NCBI RefSeq assembly: GCF_030272615.1
Contig: NC_081413.1
Location: 25,102,966-25,166,965, forward strand
From: Cryptomeria japonica
Taxonomy: Eukaryota; Streptophyta; Pinopsida; Cupressales; Cupressaceae
Direction of reading: 5' to 3'
Length of the DNA: 64,000 bases
The position numbers were made by a program, and so were the translations under genes. Shown here one piece after another: positions 26,507 to 37,434 of this stretch (positions are counted from its first letter, which is position 1; every line of letters starts with the position of its first letter). Below the pieces are notes generated by a model. That model did no database searches. It was given only the letters and a program-made list of their open reading frames with translations, and had not been told where the DNA came from.

Positions 26507-27315
26507 TGTTGGCATATGGACACTCCAATGAGACATTGTATGTGATTGAAGGTTTTGTCATTTATGGCAACCTTGCAATCCTATGGCACCGGCAAGACAT
26601 TATACCGGCAAAGCATTACACCGGCAAGATAGTGCACTGGCATCAGCAGAACACTCTACATCGGCACTGGCACAAAAGAAAGAAAGTATACCGGCACAGA
26701 GGCCAACAAGATTTTTGTTATATAATATTTTGTTTATTATTGTAAGCCGACTTGGAAAATTGTAAAATGACTCTTGTATATAAAGGAGATCATTGTAGAC
26801 ATTTATATAAGTGATGGTAGAAGCATAAAGGAAAATATTAGGCAGACCTAATGTGCGAAATATAGGTCAAAGGTATATGTAAAGAACAAAGCAGGAACCG
26901 GTACTGAATCTAGCATTGAAGATGCTATTGTAAAGCAGTACAAGTTATTGGATTAGTATAATCCTTATTGTAAGTCAGTGTGACTTCCCATTGAGTAGTG
27001 AGCTCTAGGCAGTTGGCCTTCCTACATGTGCAGGCCCCTATTGTAAGTAATATTATCTTATTGGCCAGTGCGTGAATATTGTTAGTCACAAATCCCACCG
27101 AGGTTTTTCCCACACCAGGTTTCCTCGTTAAACATCTTGTGTTATGGTGTACTTTTCATGTGGATGTTCTTGATTCTATTTATTGCATTATTTCTTGCAT
27201 ACCGGTACACTGTTATATTATGTTCTGCATGTTTTAACTTAAGAAATTCTTATTACCGGTTAGATACTGATTCACCCCTCCCCCCCCCCTCTCAGTATCT
27301 ATGGGACCCTTAACA
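26507..27315 (+). repeat. 5' LTR of element C
   Basis: Pairs with 32256-33046. It has a TATA box, GTATATAAAGG, at about 26776-26786 and a run of C residues near 27287. CCGG-containing motifs are frequent. Confidence 0.93.
26776..26786 (+). promoter_or_regulatory. Probable LTR TATA box of element C
   Basis: GTATATAAAGG within the LTR, repeated at the same place in the 3' LTR (about 32525). Confidence 0.6.
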
Positions 27316-27317
27316 AT

Positions 27318-27333
27318 TGGTATTAGAGCCTGG
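27318..27333 (+). promoter_or_regulatory. Primer-binding site of element C
   Basis: TGGTATTAGAGCCTGG, initiator-Met type with one change from TGGTATCAGAGCC. Confidence 0.8.
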
Positions 27334-27359
27334 TCCTCTATTTTCAAAAGCCTAACAGC

Positions 27360-28520
27360 TTGAGGAAGATCTTGACACCAGTAAAAATGGAAAATCTGAT
27401 GAAGCAACTTGAAGGAGCTCTTGCAGACTATGATGCAGAGAAATTGAAAAATATCAAATTAGAAGATGATTTAAGGGTAGCTCAGGATATCATTCAGGCA
27501 CTTCAAGAAAATTTTATTGTTGCAATAAATAAGAGAAGAGAACTTTGTGAAAAACTACAAAATGAGAATGATGAAAAGGAATCACTCAATGATATGATAA
27601 GCAAGTTGAAACAAGAGATCATGACAACAAAAAATGAAATGCAGGATACGACTATGAGATTTTGCAAAGAGATTGAGGATAGGAAGAAGAATGAAGAAGA
27701 ATTGACCAGAAGACTAAGTGATGCAGCAAATGAGAACACAAGACTTAGCTATGAAAATGACATGTTGAAGACAGATCAGATGCATACTCAGAATGACTCA
27801 AATGAACTGATGAGACAAAAGGAAATCTTGGAAAGAGAACTGGAAACTGCAAATCAACACAAAGAAAAATTCAAGAAAATCTCAGAGGAACTTGGTACCT
27901 TGCTGAAGAATCAAAAACCTAAAGGTGACACTTTTGGAATTGGCTTTGAAGTTGGTGAAAGCTCTGGTACTGCAAATACTTAGGATTACAGCTAACCGGT
28001 AAGACAACCTAATGCTTATAAATTCAATGGAAAATGCTTTAACTGTAATAAGTATGGTCATAGAGAAAATGAATGTAGATCTAGGAATTATCAGAATATC
28101 AACACACCCACCGGTCAATGTTCAAAATGCAACAAAGTTGGTCACAACTTTGAAAACTGCAGAATGAATGTGAGATGTTATGTTTGTGGAAGATTTGGAC
28201 ACTTATCAAATCAATGCAGAACACAAACTGGCATAGGTTATGGGAAAGCTATTCAGAAGAATAATGTAACTTGTTATGCATGTAACAAGATTGGGCATAT
28301 TGCTAAATTTTGTAGAAGTAAAGGAACACCGGTAGACAACAAAAGTGCTAGCTTGAAAGGTAAAGAAAAAGTTGAAGAGGTTAAGCAAGAATTCTCAAAA
28401 CAATGGATTAGAAAAGCTGATCTAAATATTGGGAATACTTCTCCACTAGTAGGACAAATTGATGCTTCATCGGAAGGACAAAGTAGTGCTCCACTGGCAG
28501 GAAGTTCTTCATCTAATTGA
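27360..28520 (+). pseudogene. Coiled-coil Gag with four CCHC zinc knuckles (element C)
   Basis: The open stretch 27360-27983 (an ATG at 27387 gives MENLMKQLEGALADYD) is almost entirely a predicted coiled coil: long runs of Glu, Lys, Asn and Leu in heptad spacing up to about residue 190, then GFEVGESSGTANT and a stop at 27981. The frame resumes with CFNCNKYGHRENEC and CSKCNKVGHNFENC, then CYVCGRFGHLSNQC and CYACNKIGHIAKFC in the open stretch 28164-28520. That gives four CCHC knuckles, more than the one or two typical of plant retroelements, followed by a Ser-rich tail. The usual N-terminal Copia Gag (UBN2-type) fold is not recognised, so the first part may be replaced or truncated. A stop at the Gag-knuckle junction breaks it. 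Confidence 0.75.
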
Positions 28521-28820
28521 AGAAAATTTTCTTGAGGGTTTTGCAATCAAATGACACATGTGCTAATTATTCCCTCGGTTAGAGATAAGAAGTTGAAATT
28601 ACTTATTACCGGCAGACAATGTTAAGTGAATACTTAACCAGCATGCAATTAATGTGGTAGATGGCGAAAAGACATTATAAAATAAGGTTTTGACTCCATT
28701 TCATTTTACCGAGATTTCAAATTTTCAGAGAGCGTGAAGATTCTGAGCTAAGGCATTTCGAGCAAGAAGCAAGCACACTCCAAGCAATCATCCATCCAAG
28801 ACAGTAAAAGGTATTTAATC
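28521..28820 (+). promoter_or_regulatory. Intergenic spacer with possible internal promoter (element C)
   Basis: Non-coding spacer between Gag and the second ORF. A good TATA motif, TATAAAATAA at 28675-28684, lies 137 bp upstream of the ATG at 28821. The rest resembles a plant 5' untranslated region, ending in TTTAATCATGGC. The second ORF could be transcribed separately from the LTR transcript; this is inferred from sequence only. Confidence 0.4.
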
Positions 28821-31800
28821 ATGGCATCCACCTTTGCAATTGAATACATAGAAAACCCTACTGTTGTTGAGGTCATAAAAAGACCTAGGCCTGTATTTGA
28901 ATTAGTTCCCGATATAGCAAAGAAGGATGATACCTTAGGTGCATTTTCTCAAATTCCTAAGGGAGTTGTATATGCTGAAGACCCCAGAATGTACATCCAC
29001 TGCAACATTGAAGAGTTAGGAGATGAGGAAATCAAAACCATGTATAAAACTGTAATATGTGATAACACCGGCAATGTGAAGGATGAACACAAGATTATTG
29101 AAACCCTAGGATTTACATAAATCCTTAGCATTCCTAAATTTCCTAAGGATGTGATTAGGATAGTGTTAAGCAGAGTTCATGGAGAATTTTTCTGGTTAGA
29201 TGCAATACATAAGATCACCAAGGAAGCTGTGAAAGTTGTCACAGGGTTACCGACCACCGGTAAGAGACCAGATAAAACCAAGAAGGTTCCAAATGACCTA
29301 GTTACAAAACTAACAGGTGCAACATTTGATAAGAGATCTTTACGGGTTAATGATGTAAAAGATATCAATGTGAGATTCATAAGTATGATATTAGGTTATA
29401 AAGCCACTCATGCTAGTAGACTTAACTCAGTTTCAAGTTTATGCATTAAGAGTGCTTATGATATGGTAACAGACAATGCTAAAATCGACATATGTGAATG
29501 GTTAAAGGATGAACTAATTGACAACCTTGGAAAAATCAAAAGGGACAAGAAAGGAACTTTCAGATTTGGAAATCTGTTAGTATGCCTAATGCTACACATA
29601 ACAAAACAGGTTCCCGGTATAGGTTATAAAGAACTTGGATATGACATACCGATAGGAAAGCAATTGACAGAACTGTTCAATAACATGGGTGAGAACAAGG
29701 AGAACAATATTCATGACTTTTTCCAAGCATTGAAGACCAAATGAAGCAAAGAATAAGGTTATCCCAGAAAATAGTAGACAAATACAAAGATGATATATGC
29801 TTTGTCATTAAGAAAGATGAAATCTGGATGGAAGCGGTCATCCCAAGAACAATTTGGGTAACCAAGATGGGCTATGAAACAGATGACCACATAGTTGAAA
29901 CATATGCTAAAGCACTTCTGGAAGCCCCCAATGAACCTAAAGAAGAAGTATTTGGTAGTGTTGAGACTATAGAAAGCCAAATACAATCAAAGAAAAGAGT
30001 AAAGAAGGTTGAGGCATTTGTGAGGAAAGGATCCAGGCAAGCAAAAGCCATTAAGGAAGATGTATTGAAGAAAACTGGCATAACAGAGGATGAGTTGGAA
30101 GCTCCACAACCTGAAACTCATCTATCACCGGTAGGTACTTCTTCGAAAGGTGACATGCCAGCAACTTTTAAAAGAGTTGTAAGAAAAAGAGATCCCTCAC
30201 CGGCAACCACTCCTTCACCTAGAAGGACAAGGCAAAAGCAACAAGCTGTGAGATCACCGGTTAGAAAGGCCACACCAAAGAAGAAGAAAAGGACAAACAG
30301 AGACTTGGCACCTCTTGATGTACTGCTAAATGAAATCATAGAGGAAGCAAAACTGAAGAACATAGGAAAAATCTATGACACTCTAACTGCTGATGAGAAA
30401 GAACAAGTTGAAAACAGTGTTATACTGCATATGGACATGTACAAGAAATTTTTGATGGAAGTAGCAAATGAAATTCCTGATGATTTATTCAAAAGACTTG
30501 AGGCCAGAAGGCAAGCAGTGATAGAATTAGATAAGAAAATAAAAATTGAGAAACTACTTGTTGTCTATCCGGTAAACTCTCCTAAGGAAATTGATGACTT
30601 GATTGCTCAAGCAAACCGGTTAGTATTCTCTACTGCACACTGGCATATTTCACTAATGGCAGGAAGAGTTACTGAAGTGACAGAGGAAACAGAAGATGGA
30701 TGGGATATATTCCTAGTTGACAAAGAAAAACAAGAAGAGTATAGGAACCCTAAACCTATAAAGGTATATCAAAAAGATAGGGACAAGGGGATTTAAGGCA
30801 AAGTTGATGGACCACCAAGCATCAAAGTTAAAGACAACCTACCCCCACCGGTAAAAATAACAACTACTAAAAATCAACCGGCAGCAGAAAGTATGGATGT
30901 AGAAGATAAAAATCCTAATTCTGAAGTTCTATATACTGTAAATGTTGATACCCAAAAGATCAACATAATAGTAGATAAAGATTCAACTAACAAGTCAGAT
31001 ATGGCTAATGAGCCTCTAGTAGCAGGGGAAACAGAGAAACCGGCAGAGGATACAGAGAAAAAGGCAGAGACTGAGGCACAGACAAAGACAACACAACATA
31101 CAGAGAAACCAATAGAGCTAAAGGCTCTAGAACAACAGATACATAAGGAAATAGTACCATCGGTAAGTAGTGAAGTAGGAAAACTAGTGCTAAAAGAAAT
31201 GCAGACACAAACTGACTTGCCAGAGGTCAATACAAGCATGGTTACTTCCACCGGTACTCTGATTGTTGGATCATCATCAGTATTCAAGTCAATAAATGTG
31301 ACTGAGGTATTACTTGATTCTATTAAGAAAATAACTAACTGCAGCTCACAGGCTTATAAAGCAATTGATGATTCCATACCAATTTTGAAGGTAATTGCAC
31401 CTAACTGTAATATAGATAATAAAGATTCTTTAGGGCAATTGGATACATTGTGTAAATATATTTTAGAAAATATTGAGAAAATAAAGAAAGAAACAGTGAA
31501 GGATAAGGTAGAGACTGAAAAGCAAAAATTCTTTGATGAGGAAATAAAGAAGTGTAACAGAATTTTTGACACACTTCTACCGGAACTATGTAGTTTGTTG
31601 AAAGAATACAAAAATATGTATAAAGATACATGTAAAACAAACTTTTTGACTGTAGACATTGACACGAAATGAGATAAATAAACTTGCAGACAACTTTGTC
31701 AACTCACCTGATTCACTATCAGTTTTTGAAGAGAAGATAGCAAATTTTGAGGAAGAATTACTCAAACTGGAAAGAGAAAAAGAAAGAATAATAAATAAGG

Positions 31801-32035
31801 CAAAACATGTGAGATCTAAACTAAGTCCAAGATTGGACTATTTAGCATCTCTACGGAAGGAAATTTCAGAGGCACTAATACAGGGCAGCAAAACACCGGC
31901 AGATCATTTGTAGCATCTCACCGGTACAGTAAAGAGGACTGAGACAACAATAAAAGATAATAAGAAGTTTATGGATAGTATAAACTTAATCTTGGGAGAC
32001 CTTTTTCAGATTATAACCACCCAGCTACAAGGTTG
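28821..32035 (+). pseudogene. Large ORF of unknown function carried by element C
   Basis: About 1070 codons starting MASTFAIEYIENPTV, now broken: TAA 29118, a frameshift near 29741, TAA 30794, a frameshift near 31660 and TAG 31911. Part 1 (to about 29740) is a mixed alpha/beta region (VLSRVHGEFFWLDAIHKI, VVTGLPTTGKRPDKTKK, MVTDNAKIDICEWLKDEL, FGNLLVCLMLHITKQVPGIG). Its general pattern vaguely recalls plant transposon-associated proteins; I cannot name a family. Part 2 has a basic nuclear-localisation-like block at about 30200-30300 (RRTRQKQQAV, RSPVRKATPKKKKR). Part 3 is acidic and Thr-rich, then helical, and the last 150 codons are coiled coil. No signal peptide or membrane segment is visible, so it is not an envelope-like protein. 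It occupies the place of pol. Confidence 0.65.
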
Positions 32036-32255
32036 AGGTTATGGATAGCTGAACCTACAAACTCTACTGACATCTTGACAACCTTTGTCATTGATGCCAA
32101 AGGGGGAGTAGTGGGATGAGAAAGTTCAAAACATAGGAATCATATGCTCAGGGGGAGCTCTCACATTATTTTTTGGTAACATTTTTGGACTGCACACTTT
32201 TGGAAACTTTTTGAAATTTCTCATGAGTGTTGCCATCAATGCCAAAGGGGGAGAT
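32036..32255 (+). promoter_or_regulatory. Iterated polypurine tracts of element C
   Basis: Two copies of ATGCCAAAGGGGGAG (about 32095 and 32239), each preceded by a TTG(T/C)CAT(T/C)(G/A)ATGCC-type block. The second abuts the 3' LTR. Repeated purine tracts here are known from Sireviruses. Confidence 0.7.
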
Positions 32256-33046
32256 TGTTGGCATATGGACACTCCAATGAGACATTGTATGTGATTGAAG
32301 GTATTGTCATTGATGGCAACCTTGCAATCCTATGGCACTGGCAAGACATTATACCAGCAAAGCATTACACAGGCAAGATAGTGCATCGGCATCAGCAGAA
32401 CACTCTACACCGGCACCGGCACAGAAGAAAGAAAGTATACCAGCACAAAGGCCGACAGGATTTTTGTTATGTAATATTTTGTTTATTATTGTAAACCGAC
32501 TTGGAAAATTGTAAAATGACTCTTGTATATAAAGGAGATCATTGTAGACATTTATATAAGTGATGGTAGAAGCATAAAGGAAAATATTAGGCAGACCTAA
32601 TGTGTGAAATATAGGTCAGAGGTATATGTAAAGAAAAGAGCAAGAACCGGTACTGAATCTGGCATTGAAGATACTATTGTAAAGTAGTACAAGTTATTGG
32701 ATTAGTATAATCCTTATTGTAAGTCAGTGTGACTTCCCATTGAGCAGTGAGCTCTAGGCAGTTGGCCTTCCTGCATGTGTAGGCCCCTATTGTAAGTAAT
32801 ATTCTCTTATTGGCCAGTGAGTGAATTTTGTGGGTCACAAATCCCACTGAGGTTTTTCCCACACTAGGTTTCTTGTGTTATGGTGTACTTTTCATGTGGA
32901 TGTTCTTGATTCTATTTATTGCATTATTTCTTGCATACCAGGACACTGTTATATTATGTTCTGCATGTTTTAACTTAAGAAATTCTTATTACCGGTTAGA
33001 TACTGATTCACCCCCCCCCCTCTCAGTATCTGTGGGACCCCTAACA
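32256..33046 (+). repeat. 3' LTR of element C
   Basis: Pairs with 26507-27315. It lacks about 18 bp present near the end of the left copy and shows roughly 5% differences by eye. Confidence 0.93.
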
Positions 33047-33051
33047 GAAGA

Positions 33052-34086
33052 CTGGTGAAATGGCTAAGTCTGAAGGAAGTTCAACCTTATAGGCGTTCTC
33101 ACCATATTTTGCCAGAATTCTACAAGGTCCTACCCTCTTCATTTACAATTTAGTAGGCTTGCCACTTTGCATTCTAGCTTTTCTCAAATGGACCATCACA
33201 TACCCACCTTGAACTGAACCTCTCTCCTTTTCTCATCCATTTTGGCCTTCAGTTTTTGAGTGGATTCAAGGATGGCTTTCTTAACCTGCTCTTGGAATTC
33301 CTTGATGGTTTGAGTGAAGTCCTCTGCTTGCCCACTCTTCATCTCCATGGAACCAAGTTCCCTGAGTTCACACACTCCTCTTGGATGTCTACCATAGGCA
33401 ACCTCAAAAGGACTTCTACCAGTGGTCCTATTTACACTGTCATTATATGCATACTCTGCTTGAGGAATGATTAGATCCCATGTCTGTCCATATTCCTTAG
33501 TTAAACACCTCAACAAGTTGCCTAACACACTATTGATTACTTCAGTTTGACCATCAATTTGTGGATGGTAAGCTGAGCTAAATGAGAGATTAGTTCCAAG
33601 TCTCCTCCATAAAGTTTGCCAAAAATGGCCCATGAACTTTTTGTCCCTGTCTGAAAAAATGCTTAAAGGGAGTCCATGAATCCTCACAATCTCCTTAAAG
33701 AAGAGATGTGCAACATAGCTAGCATCATGTGTAGTTTTACAAGGAATGAAATGACTCATCTTGAAAAATCTATCTACTACCACATAGATGTTGTCCATAC
33801 CTGTCTTTGTCTTGGGAAGTCCTACTACAAAGTCCATGCTTACACATTCCCAAGGCCTATTTGGGACCAGCAATGGTTGATAGAGGCAAGCATTGCTTGA
33901 TCCTCCTTTTGCTCTTTGGCACACACCACATTGTTCTACATACCTTTTCACATCTCTTGGCAACTTGGGCCAATAGTAGTACCTCTGTACTAAATCCAAG
34001 GTTTTGTTGACTCCAAAGTGTCCACTTAAACTACCATTGTGTTCTCTTGGATGAGGTTTTCCCTCATGGATCCTCTTGGTATACAC
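33052..34086 (-). pseudogene. Integrase of chromovirus B
   Basis: The minus-strand frame from 34086 holds the HHCC zinc module (HNGSLSGHFGVNKT, then CGVCQRAKG). The DDE core is seen as SMDFVVGLPKT, FSDRDKKFMGHFW and SAYHPQIDGQTEVIN. The tail through KRREVQFKVG breaks near 33200 and resumes to about 33052 (RVGPCRILAKYGENAYKVEL). The last residues (ISPVF) continue straight into NVADLI at 26506 on the other side of the nested element. A stop near 33165 and frame changes make it non-functional. Ending exactly at the GAAGA duplication shows where element C entered. Confidence 0.88.
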
Positions 34087-35867
34087 AACTAATTACCTTT
34101 GAACAAGAGACCATTTTGGAGAGTATAATCTGCATACTCACCATGGAAATGGTTCTCAAACTCCTTGCAAACCTTGTAAGCTGATGAGAAGTCTTCATCT
34201 CCTTCATAGAGGTCCTTGAAACCTTCTATTCCTATGCTCTGCAACTGTAGTTCTTGAACTATCAATAACTTCCTGCTTAAAGCATTTGCCACCTTGTTGA
34301 GTTTCCCCTTCTTATGCTTGATGGTGAAGGTGAAGGATTGGAGGTATTCCATCCATTTCAAATGTCTATTGCTAAGCTTCTCTTGAGTGTTAATGTAACT
34401 CAAAGCCTAGTTGTCTGTGAACACCACAAATTCCTTTGGGAGTAGGTAATGCTCCATTTTTTGAGAGACTGAACTAATGCATACAACTCTAGGTCATAGG
34501 TTGAGTACTTCTTCTTTTCTTCATTGAGCTTCTCACTGAAAAATGCCACAGGTCTTCCCTCTTGACTCAATACACCCCCTACTACAATTCCACTTGCATC
34601 ACACTCCAATGTGAATAGCTTGTCAAAAGTAGGTAGGAGTAGGATAGGTTTTGTGGCTACTTCTTGCTTCAATAATTGAAATGCTTTGTCAGCCTGCTCA
34701 GTCCATTTAAACTTAGTTTTAAGGCCTCCTTTTATGTTGTCAAGGACTGGTGCACATATGCCACTGAAGTTCCTCACAAACTTTCTATAGAATTGGGCTA
34801 AACCATGGAAACTCCTAACTTCAGTCCCTATTCTAGGTGCAGGCCAATTCAAGATTGCCTCCACTTTGCTTGGATCCATCTTCAAGGTTCCCTTAGACAC
34901 CACAAATCCTAAGTAGACCAGCTCTTGCTTCAAGAAGTCACACTTCTCTAGGTTGATGGATAACCTCTCCTCATGCAACCTCTCTAAGACTAACCTCAAA
35001 TGCTCAAGGTTCTCCTCTTTGGTTCTGCTATAGATGAGAATGTCATCTAGGTACACCACCACAAACCTACCTGTGAATTCTTTTAACACCTCATTCATCA
35101 ACCTCATGAAGGTGCTTGGAGCATTGGTTAGTCCAAATGGAATCACAAGCCATTCATACAACCCTTCTGTGGTCTTGAAAGAAGTCTTCCACTCATCTCC
35201 CTCCTTAATTCTAATCTGGTGATAACCACTTTTAAGGTCCAATTTAGTGAAATACATAGCACCTCCTAAACAATCCATCAAATCCTCTATTCTAGGAATA
35301 GGAAACCTATACCTTATGGTGATCCTATTGATTTCCCTTGAGTCAGTGTAAAGTCTCCACTTGCCTCCCTTCTTTGATGCTAGCACTACCAGGATTGCAC
35401 ATGGGCTGATGCTCTTCTTAATCAGTCCTTGTTCCAATAACTCCTGCACTTGCCTTGCTACCTCCTTGTTTTGATCAGGTGTGAGCTTATATGTAGCTTT
35501 TTTAGGTATGGATGCACTGGGAACAAATTCTATTTGATGGCTTATAGACCTTCTTGGTGGGAGTGTTGCAGGTGCTCCATCAATCACTATGTCCTTATAC
35601 TCTTGCAACATTTGCTTCACCTCCTTGGGTACCCCTGCCTGCAACTTGTCTTCCTCCTCCTTTGGTTTCACAAAGGTAGCACACCTCACTGTTTCCTCCT
35701 CATGTATCAAGTGTAAGAACTCTTTACCAGTAGCCAATAAGACACTAGGTGTTCTTGAGGTTCCCTCTTCATTCTCTGTCAAAGACTGAATCTTAAAAAG
35801 TTTTGCTATCCTTCTTAAAGGAAATGGATTTCTCCTCTCCATCATAGATCACCTTCCTATCAAATTG
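34087..35867 (-). pseudogene. Reverse transcriptase and RNase H of chromovirus B
   Basis: The long open part (35845-34400) has RT blocks [72 protein letters not shown] and the catalytic VVYLDDILIYSRT. RNase H begins with LFTLECDASGIVVGGVLSQ and AFFSEKLNEEKKKYSTYDLELYA. A frameshift near 34440, in an A run, moves the frame, which resumes at 34403 (INTQEKLSNRHLKWMEYLQ, NKVANALSRK) and stops at 34089. Upstream, a TGA near 35860 and a frameshift near 35790 separate it from protease. Confidence 0.93.
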
Positions 35868-36179
35868 TCAGGGTCTACCTAGCAATAGGTGACAAGCATC
35901 CATGGGTAACACATCACAAAGGATCGTATCCTTGTATCCTCCAATAGAAAACTCTACCCAAGTCTGTTCATTGACTAGCACACTCTGCTCTTGATTCAAC
36001 CATGTCACCTTATATGGGTTAGTGTCGGGTATCCTTATGAGTTTCAACTTCTTGGTTGCCTCCTCTAATATTATGTTATCAGTTGACCCTGAATCAACTA
36101 TCACCTTGCAAACTTTACCAAGTATCTTGCATCTCACCCTAAACAATGCTCTCCTATGCTTAGGTTCATTCTTAACTGG
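35868..36179 (-). pseudogene. Aspartic protease of chromovirus B
   Basis: The segment reads FRVRCKILGKVCKVIVDSGSTDNIILEE, with an intact DSG catalytic triplet, then GYKDTILCDVLPMDACHLLLGRP, the usual ending of Gypsy retropepsins. It shares a frame with Gag but a TAG at 36180 separates them. The next codon after GRP is TGA. Confidence 0.88.
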
Positions 36180-37400
36180 CTATCTTATCAAGACCCTATT
36201 GAACATCAGGTTTTCTCCAATCTCTGATTCAATATGGTCCACCTCAGGTGTCTTTCTTCTTGAAGAGTCTTCATGTGCATAAGCAACCCTCTTTCCACTG
36301 TTTGATGATGTAGGCTTGTCAGGGCATCTATAGGCTGGGTGTCCCAATTGTCCACAGTTGTAACATTTCATAGTTGCAAAGTAGGAGTTACCCCTGTCGG
36401 TACCTCTACCCCTACTTGGACCACCTTGTGCACCTCTTCCTCTAGAATGGCCTCCTCTAAGATTGGTTTCACTACCATGTTCAGTCAACTTGGCTTCCCC
36501 TTGGTTCCTCTACTCATTTGCCTTGCTTTGGTAACCACCTCGGTGATTCATTTGATCTCTACCTCTGCCTCTGCCCCTGTTATTAGAGTCTCCTTTCCTT
36601 TTTTTCCTCTCTTCTACCTTGGCAGCAAGCTGATGACATTTTTGGATAGTGGTAGGAGTCCATAGGCTTATCTCCTCTTGAATGTTCCACTTTAGGCCAC
36701 TTAGATACCTAGCCACCTTGATAGATTCATCTTCTTGGACTTTGGATCTAAGACAAAGCTTTTGAAATTCTTTGGTGTAGGAGGTCACATCAAGGTCTTT
36801 TTGCTTCAATCCCTGTCTCTTCTTATGAAGTTGAACTTCATAATCCTCTGGTAAGTAGTTCTCCTTGATCTTACTCACCATGGCCTTCCAATTGGCAATA
36901 GGTAGCTTCCCCATGCTAACTATCTCTTCTTGCAGATACTTCCACCATGTTAAAGTTGCTCCCCTTAATCTTGATTTGGCAACCTTAACCTTTTGAGCCT
37001 CTGTCACTCCCTCACACTCAAAGTGGTTTTCCATGCCCTCAATCCATTCCATGACAGTGTCAATGTCCATCCTTCCACTGAAATGTGGCAATCCTTCAAA
37101 AGCTTTGGTGTTCAAAGCCTTAATAACCTTTACAAATGGTTCTTCATTGAACAAGGGATTTGGTTCAGGTATAATGTCATCTATGTCAATGGTTTTCTTG
37201 CCTTTATCTTCGATGTCTTCACCCCAAGGTCCTTGTGTCCTTTGATCCACCACTTCCTGCAGCTTATCCCTTATCTTGCTCATAGCTTCTTCAAGGAGTC
37301 TATTCTTCTCCTTCTGCTCTTCTACCTCCCTAGCTAGCTCTGTATTAGTGACCATTGTTCTCTCCCCTACTGATTCACCAGTATATAGAGACATACACAA
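36180..37400 (-). pseudogene. Gag of chromovirus B
   Basis: The frame from 37400 has an N-terminal coiled coil (ELAREVEEQKEKNRLLEEAM). The Gag core follows (FSGRMDIDTVMEWIEGMENHF, KVAKSRLRGATLTWW, DVTSYTKEFQKLCLRS), then an Arg/Gly-rich linker. A TAG at 36510 interrupts it, after which the frame continues with more RG repeats and one perfect CCHC knuckle, CYNCGQLGHPAYRC, at 36324-36365. A TAG at 36180 leads into protease. The true start is uncertain; an internal Met at codon 16 (MVTNTELAREV) is as likely as the first. Confidence 0.9.
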
Positions 37401-37418
37401 TCCACCAAATCTTCAACT

Positions 37419-37431
37419 TGCTCTGATACCA
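37419..37431 (-). promoter_or_regulatory. Primer-binding site of chromovirus B
   Basis: The minus strand reads TGGTATCAGAGCA, three bases from the 5' LTR end. Confidence 0.9.
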
Positions 37432-37434
37432 ATC

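Larger units (their letters stand above)
26507..33046 (+). mobile_element. Non-autonomous Copia/Sirevirus-like element C nested in B
   Basis: LTRs of 809 and 791 bp start TGTTGGCATATGG and end TAACA. A perfect 5-bp target duplication GAAGA flanks it (26502-26506 and 33047-33051). The primer-binding site TGGTATTAGAGCC starts two bases after the left LTR. Upstream of the right LTR the tract GCCAAAGGGGGAGA appears twice (about 32097 and 32241), a hallmark of Sirevirus-type Copia elements. The interior encodes a coiled-coil Gag with four zinc knuckles, and then a 3.2-kb ORF of unknown function. No protease, integrase, RT or RNase H is present, so it must be mobilised by another element. Confidence 0.92.

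Noticed and set aside
28821-32035. Retroviral-type envelope gene in element C
   Set aside because: No signal peptide, membrane segment or cleavage site is seen; the protein has a basic nuclear-type signal and coiled coils.
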